From Kwoniella bestiolae CBS 10118 (taxonomy: Eukaryota > Basidiomycota > Tremellomycetes > Tremellales > Cryptococcaceae), in assembly GCF_000512585.2 (NCBI RefSeq), contig NC_089244.1, positions 868,001-932,000 on the forward strand: DNA of 64,000 nucleotides. Direction: 5' to 3'. Both the position numbers and the translations under genes were made by a program. Position 1 is the first letter of the stretch. Each line of letters starts with the position of its first letter. A model generated the notes under the pieces. It was not told the origin of the DNA and did not search any database. It saw only the letters and a program-made list of their open reading frames with translations. This document shows, one piece after another, positions 1-10,994 of the stretch.

Positions 1-32
1 TGGGAAATAAGAAGGCCTGTTATGCAACTCAC

Positions 33-1000
33 ATCCTCTGTAATTCGTTGTTCAGCGCATCCTGCTCATTCAATCCCATCATATCATCCATACCATTTCC
101 CTGCATTTCACTTCCAGTATTGATTCCTCCATAGCCAGAATATCCACCTTGCGATGACTCGGGCTGACTAACGAAATCTTGTCCCCAACCCATATTGTTC
201 TGATTGTTCGGTGTCAACGCTGGATTGGTGTAAGGCGACAGTTGATCATAAATTGTTGAATCGTTCAGTGAATTTGCGGATCCAGGTGTCATGTAATCTA
301 AACCGACCGATGAAGGTGTAGGCATGGGAGAGGTAAATGGACTATGTTGTGATTGTTGAGCATTCTGCATATAAGGATATGGGAGAGGTGGTTGCTGTTG
401 CTGTTGTTGTAAAATGCCTCCTCCTGGTATCAAGTTGTCCCCTGTCCATGGTTGCTGTTGTTGGTTGTGTTGATATTGCTGCTGGTGTTGTTGATTCTCT
501 AGCCTTTGACCAGTCCCACCGAACATTATATCGCCTATAGGAGGGGATGTCAAGTTTTGGCCATGATTCGGACTGATGTTGTTACCCTGTCTTGGAGCAG
601 TTGCGATGATCGTACTATCAGCTTCCGGGTTGAAAGGCATCGACTCTTTCCTCAGTGAGGATTGCCTTCTACCATTCCCATGTCCGTCGAGGTTGAATCC
701 TTTCATCATCATATCAGACACCGATGTTGACGACCCCGCTCTGTCCCTACCGTTGCTTGGTCTGGATGATATAGAAGCATTGCTTGATTTCCTGTGTAGC
801 TGTTGAGGTTCATCGACGAACTGGTTCCCGCCGTTGCCCTGTCCCAGACCTAGAGGAGGAGGGTTCATCTGATGTTGATCGACGTGAGGGTAGGGGTTGT
901 GGAAGGCGTAGGCGTTGAACGATGATGAGGTTGATGATCTGCGGGGTGGTTGTTGCGATGAGAAGATGGCGTCAAAAGATGGTTCTGCTTGGTCTGACAT
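33..1000 (-). CDS. Q/N-rich putative regulator, 5' part, truncated by window edge
   Basis: I do not recognise the family. The most likely start is the ATG at 998-1000 (MSDQAEPSF); an in-frame ATG at 1099 would add 33 residues with no clear purpose. The visible 322 residues are low complexity: Ser-rich stretches, Gln runs with His (around 420-500), and Asn/Gly/Pro-rich spacers, as is usual for the disordered arm of a fungal transcription or RNA-binding factor. The frame meets a stop at 29-31, but this lies inside a good donor (GTGAGT read on the minus strand, 27-32), so the exon probably ends at 33 and the gene continues beyond the left edge. No DNA-binding domain is visible in this part, so the function is inference. 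The long 1.5 kb spacer upstream would fit a regulated gene. Confidence 0.6.
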
Positions 1001-2524
1001 CTTGATCGTGTACCCTGTGGATTCCGTACAGATAAGAGAGAGGCTATGTAGACATGTGGAGAAGCGTGTTATGTCATTAGCAATCGAGATAGATAACAAG
1101 GCAGGTGACTGTGCTTACTCAGGAGTATAAAGACGTTCGATCGACCCGAGGTTGTTCCTTCTGTTATACTCGTATTCCGCCTACTGGGGGCTACTCTGGT
1201 GATCGTAGTTGGCCAATCCACGCTGCTGACTCAGGAATAGATTCCAACCTCTTCAACACTGTGCAACTCGAGATGTCATCTAATATTTTGATTGAACCAT
1301 CCGGTGAATTGTGATATCTTGTACGCAGTGTCTGTGGCTGTGTCGTACTGATAAGTCTATGATGGTCAGGTCCAAGGATGCAGAGTGAGTGTTCAATGAC
1401 GATGATGGGTTAATGATAATCAAGTTGAAGATATGCAAAGGCGATGAAAGGTTTTTGGTTGTTGTAAGGGAAGAGGGAGAGGAGGATTAAGCTTAAAGTG
1501 GTCAAGGCGATGCGGGACCAATATAGCTAGCGGCGGCGGTGTGTCGATGTCGATGTCCGGTGGTGATGATGAGACGATGTATGTGATCCTTTGTCTGTCT
1601 ACGAGTGTGGTGCTGTGTGAACAATACGGATAACGAGTGATGTGAGGTAGATTTGTCGTACATGCAGTAGTACCATGCATACCAAAAACAATAAAAGGAT
1701 GAAATGATACCCACATGGTACTGGTAATTCACTCATACCCAATCGGTAATCCGGCGAGAGATCAAGATCTAATGCTCATTAATCCTGATCCCAATCCAAC
1801 TTTGTAATCCGCAAATAGACTCTGTAGTCTCAGGGTATTGGGTATTGAATAAAAGCTAATGACGAATTGGGCAGACCGCTAATTGAGCTTCATCGTGTCC
1901 TTATTTTCCCCGATGCAATAACGGAAACACCGGCAAGAGGATAGATATCCACCTCTGATATAAAGTCTCGGTGTCTTCAAGATGGACATTATTGCTAGAT
2001 ACGATGTGTCGATGACATGTCTTAGCGGAGTCGAGAGCAGTCAGAGCATGTACAAGTGCTCATATCTACAAGGTATGAAAGGGGGTGAAACGCGCAAGGA
2101 TCAATTCTGTCAGGGGAGATAGGATCACGGGTCCTATTCCTGTCGACTGGCATTGACGAAACCAATTCATCCGAGGTGAGCCCCTGCCTGAAATGACAGC
2201 TGAACGAGAAGGAGGAAGCTATTTACGCTGAATGCTACCCTTCCGACCAAGACAAGCATGTTCTCCATCCCCCCTCCCTACTTTGAGGCACGGGTACAAG
2301 AGGGCAATGAAGGAATGTGGCATCTCACGGCCGAAGCGAATCAAAATCAAATATGGGTGGGTGAGATAAGTACTCAGCCTGAGAACGAACGGAAGATCAT
2401 CTTGTGATCCCTCGTTCTCGTTGTTCGCCCATTATCATTACGGCAGCGATTCGATCCAAGATCATCATTTTGATTTTCATCTTTTGAAACCACCTACAAA
2501 TTCACTAAGACTTAAGAACTGAAG
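1001..2524. other. Divergent intergenic region, 1.5 kb
   Basis: This lies between the starts of two divergently transcribed genes and should hold both promoters and 5' leaders. Only short overlapping ORFs are present (for example 1420-1732 on the minus strand), with no recognisable protein. No RNA gene or repeat was seen. Confidence 0.5.
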
Positions 2525-3124
2525 ATGAACACTGCTGGATCAGTCGTACGTCCCCCTTTCATCTTCTCTCTTCTCCCTCTCGGCTGTACGCAAGTGAGCT
2601 GATATCTGTTACCCATCTATCCAGGCATACGGTTGGGGGGTAAGTCGACCAACTCTCGCTCGAATGTCTATGATAATCGAATCACACGATGACTTGGCTT
2701 GTATCCTGCGCCTGTAGTTGATACATGAGAGAGAGGCTGATTGCATTACCACGTATAGGCTCTGATAGTAGCTGCGGGTGTGTCATTCTACTACGCCAAA
2801 AAAGAGATAGATGCAAGGAGGAAGGACGCTACCTTGAGGGGAAATAGGCCATTGGAGAAGTTGTCATGTGAGTTTGTCCATCCTTTCATTCATCCTGTTC
2901 GTACGCATCACACACATCATCCTCAATACCGACTCACCCAGCCAGAGCGATGTGGTCACTATGCAAAGACAGCTTCGCTGATCTTTATTAACTTTGTTGT
3001 TCTATTTCGCCCTACAGGGGAAGAGAAAATAGCACAACAAGCCACATCAACCGATAAACACCTGAGCCCAATCCAAAATAGTATACCAAAGGATTCGTTC
3101 AAGCCGCCCGAGGAGAAGAAGTAG
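2525..3124 (+). CDS. Small one-helix protein, DUF4748-like, four exons
   Basis: Exons are 2525-2545, 2625-2639, 2759-2867 and 3018-3124. Donors are GTACGT, GTAAGT and GTGAGT, and all phases agree. The joined protein is about 83 aa: MNTAGSV, then a Gly/Ala-rich hydrophobic helix (about residues 8-25, with YGWG and FYYAKK), then a charged tail ending PPEEKK. The Gly-Trp-Gly helix followed by YYAKK and a basic stretch resembles the short fungal DUF4748 proteins, which are often thought to be mitochondrial; that match is from memory and the location is inference. Two exons are only 21 and 15 nt long, so ORF-based gene finders would miss the start. It is divergent from the gene to its left and convergent with the glycosyltransferase. 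Confidence 0.72.
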
Positions 3125-3342
3125 CTTGTTCCAATATAGGCGATGTCAAGCCGATTATGGGCACATGAAATGCATTGCCTCGGTCTATGAACATCATCTC
3201 ATTAATATTCAAGTCTCAAGGTGTCCAGCTCGATCCTGGTACGATGTATCTGTCTATTCCGTTATTCCGTATCTCATCCTAAGCTATGCTACAATATGGT
3301 GTATATTCTATGAGGGTATATCTAATCTAATTACGAGTCGTT

Positions 3343-5830
3343 CTACCCAATAGGCGAGAGCGGTACCTTCCCAATCCTCCCTCTAGGTATCCCATCCCCC
3401 TCCCCATCCCCTTCTTTCTCCTGCTTATCCACGTTTTCCTCATTCTTCAACCTATTAGCCTCCTCCTTGGCTTTCCTCTCATCCTCCTCAGCCTGTCTAG
3501 CCCTATCTTCAGCTTCCTTCACTTTCTTCTCTGCCTCTTCGGCATCTTCTTTTGCTTTCTTCTCAGCTTCCTCAGCTTCAGCCTTGATCTTTTTCAGGCG
3601 CTCGAATTCTTGGACGGCGGGGTCAGACTCCCTCCATCGACCTGGCACACAAAAATGAGTACACATATTAGCCAAATGAGAGGTATCAGATACGAAAGAA
3701 AGTCGCATGGACTCACCCAGGAACCCATGATAACTTGCTGCCCAGGGTCTTTGCTCCTCGTCGGTAAATGGACTGACACTGGAGTATGAACCGGCAGGTA
3801 ATATCCTAAAAATGACCAAACGACTATCAGTGAGCCATCCCAAGTATAATGCTCGAGAGGATGGTAGACATGGTTTAAGTCGACTCACAACACATCCCCC
3901 ACCCTTAGAGGTTCTTTCTTATGTATCAGATCCTCAGGTTTGAAGCCGTACCGAGCTAGGAGATAGCGGTACACGCAATCTGAGCTGTGAGCCGCATCAT
4001 GACTATCAGCTTTGCACTCTTTACTTCCGGATGTATATCGGATGCAGTTCGCGAACTTACAATACACCCGGACCAGTCCATTCGAGCTGTTCATTCATGT
4101 ACATTCACACAAAGTCAGCACGACCACCTATCACACTTTGTTGGACATAGCGTCTTCCCGTCGTTGGCTGTATGCCCACTCACCGCAGTCTCAGGTAAGA
4201 ACTCTTCACTGTTCTCTTTCGCTTCCCTTGCTTTCCTCTCCATCTCTTCTGATTTCCTGAGGGTCCTACCTAGCGCATCTAGGAAGACGGGATGTCCAGG
4301 TCGAGCCATAAATGTCCATTGGGTGATTTGGACTGCACGGGATAAGCCAACTTCTCGCTGTAACCATTCATATGTGTATTAGCTACATACTATACTGAAT
4401 TCCCATATCAATGACCAATCGATGAAAGAGGCGAAATTCTTGGTTTTGGTGTGATATGAAGGTAGGACAGACTCACCCAGTTAGTCCACCCAAAATCAAT
4501 CGCATCACTCTCCACACTAACTACCAGTCCCGGTTCTCCCAGCTCATTCCCGTCATCTACTAACGGCCCATCATATATCTTTGATCTCCCTTGAGGAAAA
4601 TCTACCAATCCCTCTACAGAGTCGGTGGAATGTTCGGGCGAGAAGGACGATAAGGGATGGGAGGAAGGTAAGTGTGGGGAGGTGGAGAGGGAGAGCAATC
4701 TTGATAAGTGGGTTAAGAGAGGGGCAGTCTCGGAGTGGTATGGGATTCCCCATGAATCGGCGTGGATGATTGGTGCGGCTGATACATGAGGTCAGAGTGA
4801 TCTACTTCTTGAATGGATAAGAGAACGCACTATCGCTTTAGGACAGTCAGCTCTAAGCTCAAAGGATTACTTGAACAGAGAGACCTACCTATCTGTATAT
4901 ATCCCTCCTTCAACCAACATGGCCTACCATTCACCAAGAACACCGACCAACGATCAGCAAACCGCTTATCTCAACATCGTACGAATCTGACAGTATAGGG
5001 GAGAGAAAATGACCCACCATATACCTAAACACATCAGTCTTCAAGACCTGTCTAGGCAGCCTCTTCCATATCTTCTCAGCCTTCGTCCCACCAAATATCC
5101 CGTCCACCCAGGCCTTGAGCGACCTATCGTTAAAATACTTTATCTGATAATCCGGCATAATCTCCATCCACCTCTTGAATTGGAACGGCAAATCCTCAAT
5201 ATCATCCGACTTGTCCGTCGTCATTACCTGTCTAGGTCTGGGAGGTAACGGCGCGATGGGTGGTCGAAGGCTCAACCTGGATAAGACAGGCGCCATGAAT
5301 GATGCTTGTGCCTCTGTTATGGAAGTAGGGGATGAGGGGGAGAGGTATTGTGTATAGGTCGATATGAGTTCTCTAGTATATTCTTTCAAAGATATGTTAC
5401 TCAATTTCAATCCGTATTCTTCATGGTCGTGTTTTGGATCCCAACCTTCTTGTAGGTCTTCTAAGTGAGCTAGCATGTATTTCTCTAATCCGCTTGAAGG
5501 GATTATATCTGGTAATTGACCTTCCCATTGGAAGGCCTCTTCGTCATCGGCTGGATTAGTAGGAGCGGATGGTGGTGATGGTGATGAGCCCCATTTCAAC
5601 CAATCCTTGAGCCTACCTGATGATTCTACCTCACCAGTTATCTGATTGTCTGTTTGCTGATCCGGCCAGAAGCAATGGGATGAAGGTGATGTGTAGTCCG
5701 CTAAAACATCTTTTGGGAAGGCGTATTCGATATTTGGCTGAGATATCCGCTGATATAGGACCAAGGATAATAAGGAGATGAGGAGTAGTAAGAGGGATAC
5801 GCGAGCTCGAATAGAGGGGAGTTTGAACAT
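3343..5830 (-). CDS. Glycosyltransferase family 32 (Och1-like), type II membrane protein
   Basis: Nine exons (minus): 5018-5830, 4889-4923, 4831-4835, 4477-4778, 4184-4357, 4061-4086, 3889-3984, 3717-3805 and 3343-3641. Phases close to 612 aa. An N-terminal signal anchor (about residues 8-25) precedes a lumenal domain. The family core is clear: KTDVFRYM, then VEGGIYTD-S-D at residues 275-284, then a region ending VVSVESDAIDFG...NW, QITQWTFMARPGHP, LEWTGPGVF and SYHGFLGRWR. This matches GT32 sugar-transfer domains, which use a nucleotide sugar in the Golgi; the donor sugar cannot be read from sequence. The second Asp of the DxD is supplied by the 5-nt exon at 4831-4835. After the domain, about 80 residues form an E/K/A-rich coiled coil, unusual for the family. 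In a capsulated yeast a role in mannan or capsule glycans is possible, but that is inference. Confidence 0.9.
4831..4835 (-). other. 5-nt micro-exon of the GT32 gene
   Basis: On the minus strand an acceptor ending in AAAG (with a CTGAC branch-like site just before it) is followed by CGATA and then the donor GTGCGT. With these five bases the join reads D-S-D-T-A-P and the downstream frame (IIHADSWG) is open. Without them the frame shifts and the DxD motif is lost. The inference rests on frame and motif conservation, not on transcript data. Confidence 0.72.
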
Positions 5831-6300
5831 TCCTTGATGTGTCCTTTTGAGTGTCGCTCAAGATGTTTTTTTACGATGATGGCTAGATCTCAATGATATG
5901 TCATGATGAAAAGGTGAGATACAACTAATTCATGAGTATGAACATGGTCGTGGTCATTGCTAGCTTTGCTCATGTCCGCAGAGTTATTCGTCACCAAGCG
6001 ATGAGGGTGTATTTTTTTTTTTGTTTATTTCTATTTCTATTTCCATCACACAGCATAACAGCAAAGTCGCAGTTCTCACAGCTCGCATAGACCTACCTGA
6101 AATTCCATCATTTAGCTTGCATGAATGCGGAGACCCCACAACGCGATTACGCTAAAATATATATTATGGTAGCGAAACATTCCTCTTTAACCCTGCATTC
6201 AGTCGGTTTCACTTCTCCCATTCCCTATCATCACCATAAAATACCATCTCTCAATACGAACAGAAGCAAACACGCTCTCAGCCAAACCAGACACACCACA
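5831..6300. other. Divergent promoter region
   Basis: The spacer between the GT32 start and the 79-aa gene holds a T-run (about 6010-6020) and an AT-rich block with a TATA-like stretch near 6155-6165. No gene was recognised. Confidence 0.4.
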
Positions 6301-6540
6301 ATGTCCTCCAAATCACCTCTGACAACCCCTCCCCGCCCACCTCCACGTAAAGGACCCAACCCCTACCTCCTCCTCGGCATGGTAGTAATCAGCTCGGCGT
6401 CTTTCTTGCTCCTAACCGAGAAGAGGCATAACGACCAACAAGCTTCAGGTCAAGCAAGGAGAAAGGAGATGGCGAATCCACTGTTACCTTCCAGGCAGGC
6501 TGAGCTGGTGGATCTGCCACCTAGGAGGAAAGTGGAGTAG
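6301..6540 (+). CDS. Small single-helix membrane protein, 79 aa
   Basis: An intronless frame starts at the ATG at 6301, which sits in the context CACAATG. The product opens with a Pro/Arg-rich stretch (about residues 1-18), has one hydrophobic helix (about 21-38, YLLLGMVVISSASFLLL), then a polar tail with PSRQAE. Short proteins of this layout are common in the mitochondrial inner membrane and as assembly factors, but I do not recognise this one. The longer in-frame start at 6121 adds an unlikely leader. A GTAAGT just after the stop (6570) hints at an intron in the 3' UTR. Confidence 0.55.
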   Translation: MSSKSPLTTPPRPPPRKGPNPYLLLGMVVISSASFLLLTEKRHNDQQASGQARRKEMANPLLPSRQAELVDLPPRRKVE

Positions 6541-7069
6541 GAATAAAGATGACAGTCAACAACATTTGGTAAGTACCCATGCCGAGTTTTAGAGAACAAG
6601 CGTCTCAGGTAATGGATGACGCTCTGACCTGCTTTATTGTTGGTAGTACCATATCATGTATAATCCCAATCGCATGCATCTTCCATTTCACGATGGCTCG
6701 TATCGACCATTCAACTCCCTCTATCAGCGAAACATCCTGTGTCTCATCCGTCATATCACCCCCTCCCTTGGCATACCTACGGAAAGTCTTCCTCTATCCT
6801 TTGATCATCCCACCCACCAAAGGATCACACACCTCTTTCAACGTATCATAGCGAATCTCACAAAGGATATTGGAATCCTCGATCTTTTTATCGCAATCTG
6901 AGCTCGAGTCGTTTATCCTAGCTGACTGTACTGGAATCGCTTATATATAGCTGACATATCCCATCGATATTGTTGCATTCCTCCCCTTCTTATCACATCT
7001 CATCCTTGAATCATCACTTTTCCAATCAAGCAGCATACACAAGTCATCTTTGCACGGAATATATCAATA
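6541..7069. other. Intergenic spacer with promoter of the HAD-like gene
   Basis: The two genes flanking it lie in the same direction. It contains a pyrimidine-rich stretch and a TATA-like element about 120 nt before the next start. The short ORFs in it (6579-6901) look like noise. Confidence 0.4.
6942..6950 (+). promoter_or_regulatory. TATA-like element
   Basis: TATATATAG lies about 120 nt upstream of the ATG at 7070, followed by a pyrimidine-rich tract and CAAG/CATAC-type sequence that would suit an initiation zone. This is a sequence match only. Confidence 0.4.
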
Positions 7070-8691
7070 ATGACCAAACACCACCCTCAACCACAAAACA
7101 CTAGACCCTCTATCCCTAACGAGACCCTCCCGTCCACCTCGGGGAGAATGACTACTGCCGTACGTAAAGCTTCTACACCGACGTACGAGTCAACCTCGGA
7201 TAGCGGCAAGACCAATAATGACAGACGAGGCAGCGAGCAACCCCTCTCGCCCAGTTATACTATGGGAGGTACCGAGACTCCCATGGTCACTTCCCCCGAT
7301 GCTAGCGTAGTGGCAATTCATGGGTCGGTCATGACTAATTTTCCAATGCCTAGGGGAGGCAAGCACGAGGGTAAGATGAGTATCGATGATTGGGCGAGGA
7401 TCGCTTCCAACATCCCTAGAACAGGTAAAGGGTCGGTATCGGCTCAAGGGCAAGGGCAGGGGGTGATCCCCGAAACTCCCATTGAGGAGGGGTCAGAAGT
7501 GAGCCGAGAAGAATGCAAGAATGAAGGGCAAGAAGACGTTAGCAACAGACCTGACGATGCCAAGCCTGGGCTCAAGAACAACAGGATCATAGCTATTGAT
7601 TTCGATGATGTCTGCTCGGAGAACATGGCTACGATTGTCAAACAGCATAATCTAAAGTATGGGACGGATCTGACTTTGTGAGTGATCCCTGCAGTACAGA
7701 GCAAGTGAGGCCAGGCCATATGTTTGAAGCTAATGATTTTGGTTTCGGAATAGGGATGATCTGCAGACCTATGTGTTCTGGCAGAACAGGGGGTTCGGTA
7801 CTCCAGCTGGTGAGTTATAATCATCGAGAGAAAACCGGTTAGATATTCATCGACTTCATCGGCATCACGAGCATTTCCGTTTCCTCAATCGTGCGCCAAA
7901 AAGATCATCATTGACATATTTTGTCTTGATATAGAGGTAGCCCGGAAAGTCCAAACCCTCAACAACCTCCTCCCACTCACCACCCCCATCCCAGGCTTCG
8001 CAGAGGGCCTAACAACCCTGCACAACCTCGGCCACCCCATACACATCGTCACGTCAAGACCTGAATCAGACAAACAAAGTCTGGTAGATTGGCTCTCCGC
8101 TCAGGGAATTACAATCGGTCCTGCTCCGGGGGATGTCATTGCCGAAGCTCATTTTACGGGGAGTTATGGGGATGTGAATAAGTCTATCGAGCCTAGGGGC
8201 ACGGATGACGAGTCTGAGAGCGAGTTGAATGAACGGTTGAAGGAGCTTTGGAAAGATGGAGTGGGGAAGGGTAAGGGGGGGTTGGCAAAGTTGAAGGTGT
8301 GTTGTCAAGCGACTTGACCTGGACTGAATACTCATGAAACGTCATGATTTCATTTACTGATCTATATCCATGAAACCCACCACCACAGATTCTACGCACA
8401 ATCAACGCATCCCTATTCATAGACGACCACCACGGTAACCTCGAGCCCATCGTCAGCGCCTCTCCTCCAATCCCATGCCTCCTATTTGGCGAATACGGGT
8501 GGAACAGGTCAAGGAGCGGTGTAACCTCTCCAGTGGAAATGATGGATTACAACGAGAGGATGAGCAGTGGTTTGCCATTGCCTTTTCAGGAGATTAGGTT
8601 TGGGAAGGAGGAGAATATGTATAGGGTTAGGGATTGGGAGGAGCTAGTGGAATGGGTTAAGAAGTGGGATGGGGAAGGGGTAGAGGTTTGA
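7070..8691 (+). CDS. HAD-like hydrolase with long disordered N-terminus
   Basis: Exons are 7070-7677, 7754-7809, 7935-8296 and 8389-8691, and phases close to about 442 aa. The first 170 residues are Ser/Thr/Pro-rich and probably disordered. The catalytic part follows: IIAIDFDDVCSENM (HAD motif I with the nucleophile Asp), IHIVTSRPESD (motif II Ser/Thr), and SLFIDDHHGN (motif IV acidic pair). The spacing and the small cap between motifs I and II resemble 5'(3')-nucleotidase-type and YqfW-like HAD proteins. Substrate and partners cannot be read from the sequence. A likely Lys (motif III) lies in the variable exon 3 end, which is rich in charged residues. It is convergent with the aldo/keto reductase. 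Confidence 0.8.
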
Positions 8692-9058
8692 TCAGTGGAA
8701 GTATGGGAGGGGGCAAGATGGTCCTTTGGACATTGCGCGTCGTCCTGTTGTTGCTTATCTATTTAATCCTTTTCCTATTCTACGTACTGTATAGCCTCCT
8801 TTTTTGCCTGATTTCGCATATCGTCTTCACTCAATCTCATCAGAAACACCCGTTGCCGTACTTGTGATCATCACATTTCAATCCAATATGTCGGTATTTA
8901 TTTCCATCTTTACGTTGTGTCGTGCCATGCCCATTCTCTCACTTTGTACCATCTCAATCCATATCGCAATACAACCATAACCTCGAACTCGACTAAACTA
9001 GATATATTCCCATCCCATCTTCTCGTATCGCCAAAACCACTCAGAGAAGCGTACGAAC
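8692..9058. other. Convergent 3' region
   Basis: AT/TC-rich sequence between two converging stop codons, presumably two 3' UTRs with their poly(A) sites. No gene was recognised in it. Confidence 0.4.
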
Positions 9059-10627
9059 CTATCCTCGCTGCCAGAACCAATTGCTACAAGACACACCCCT
9101 CTCAAGTATCAGCACATGCCTATAAAACAGCTTGTATTGCAGGGATTCGATCGAACTCACGTCTTCCCTTCGAAACCCTTGGCATCCAAGCCCCGCACTT
9201 CCTCAGGAGTCAACTCGAATGTAAGCGCTTTGGAATTCTCCTCAGCCTGCTTGGCGTTCCGGGCTCCTCCTAGGGGAATGGCTCCCTTGGCAATCACCCA
9301 ATTTAGCGCTATGGCCGAGACGGACACGCCGTATTTCTCAGAAAGGGTTTTCATTTGTTCTATAAGGGGGGCGAGCTGTTCCCATGTGTATTGGTTGCTG
9401 AACCTGTTATTCACGACAGACGATCAACATTCTGCATTTTGCATGAGATGATGACTGTGTTGCATGAGATGATGACCCTGGTCGGAGTGCCAACTCACCT
9501 TCGACCACTTGGAATAGGGTTCGAGGCATTATATTTCCCTGTCAACCTTCCCATAGCAAGTGGTGAGTCTACGTATGTAAAAGTTACAGGTAAGTCAGCG
9601 GTCAATACTCCACGTTCCACATGACAGAATTTGCAGTGAGTCATAAGTCATCACTCACACGCCAAACAGGCTATATCCCTCTTCTTCATTTCCTCCAGCA
9701 AACCATTCTTCAGCGGACCCTGACGAAGTAAGTTGAATTCGATCTGATTGGAGGCGAGCTTGATATTATGTTTCGCCAGAAGATCTGAGAACTTGATTCT
9801 GAATAATAGGACATCCGCGTTAGCTAAGCAGCACAGTACGGTCCCCATAATCAAACGGTAATATCTCCTCTCAAGAGAGCCACCCCATCCATACCTTACA
9901 AACAGATGTCAAGACTCACAATTCATCTTTACTGAAATTCGATACGCCAACAGCTTTACACAAGCCCAACTGCACACATTGAGCCAAACCTTTAGCTAAT
10001 GATTCGAAAGACCCCAATCCACTCGAGGAATGGATCTGGTACAGTTCCACGGAAGGTACCCCCAGTCGTTTGAGGGATGCTTGGAGCCGTTCGACGATGG
10101 GTGGGTTGAATAAGTAGAAAGACGATGGCGAGGGGAATGGAAGGACTGGAAGATGTGTTTGGCGTCAATCAAGAGGACACGACAAGGTGAATGGGAATCA
10201 CTCACACTTGGTAGCTATGAATAACTTCTGTTTCTCCTCATTGGAGCTCTCTTGGATAAGTTGTCCGATGATCCTTTCTGATTCTCCATTCCCATACACT
10301 TCTCTGCACCGGGAAATCACCCATCAGTCCAGCATCCGACCAAGTACGAGATATTCCAAGGGAGAGACTACTCACGCGGTATCGTAAAATGTCAACCCAT
10401 TGTTGACGGATGCCTTCCAGGCTTCCTTGATGTCAGGTAGTTGTTCGGGTTTGTAACCCCAGGTCTTATCGCCCCATGACCATGTACCTTTCATACAACG
10501 AACATCAACATCATCCCTCTATCTTGTGGACGAGATTACAGGTGAGACTGGGCATACCAATAGCCATCGCGGGCACTTGCATACCAGCAATCGTAGCGTG
10601 TTTGATCGTTTGAGTAGGAACTGCCAT
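9059..10627 (-). CDS. Aldo/keto reductase (NADPH-dependent)
   Basis: Eight exons (minus): 10558-10627, 10376-10487, 10206-10303, 9920-10145, 9659-9798, 9499-9568, 9161-9403 and 9059-9083. Phases close to 327 aa, the usual length. Family signs in order: MAIGTWSWG, FYDTAEVYG with catalytic Asp and Tyr, LFIATK with catalytic Lys, VELYQIHSS with catalytic His, GVSNFSKDEL, AYSPLAMGRLTGKY, and AIPLGGARNAKQAEEN for cofactor binding. It most resembles the AKR branch with yeast YPR127W-type pyridoxal reductases and plant plastid AKRs. It reduces a carbonyl with NADPH in the cytosol; the substrate is unknown. The last 25-nt exon adds NWFWQRG; without splicing, the frame would stop at 9157, only one residue after the GKT. 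I prefer the spliced end because its donor is GTGAGT. Confidence 0.9.
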
Positions 10628-10994
10628 CTTGCTCGATTTGTAGACTTGGTGTGTAGGTGACAAATGGTCATTCATCGATGCTCGAAGATCCCAAGCTATT
10701 TATATACCTTTTCTACTTATTCTAATCAGAGCAATAGATAGTCCACAATGAGGTAAGTCACCGGGCGAAGGTCATCATGACCGAAATTCCAAAACCCAAA
10801 TGCTACAACAACGAAGCGCAGCAGATCCGTAACTTTCGGGAAAAGGTGTTTGTTGGTTAGACCATACTAGTAGATCGACATGACGTCACTCATCTTATCG
10901 AGCGTCAGATTGGGATTTTGAGATATACAAAGATAGGTGGGATAGATGCATAGAAACCCCCATTATGTACAGGACAATTCAGACCACACGGAGC
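10628..10994. other. Short same-strand spacer
   Basis: Upstream region of the reductase and 3' UTR of the seven-helix gene. No further gene was seen. Confidence 0.35.

Noticed and set aside
9121..9160. GGATTCGATCGAACTC, another B-box-like string
   Set aside because: It is a chance near-palindrome within the last intron of the aldo/keto reductase; no tRNA fold.
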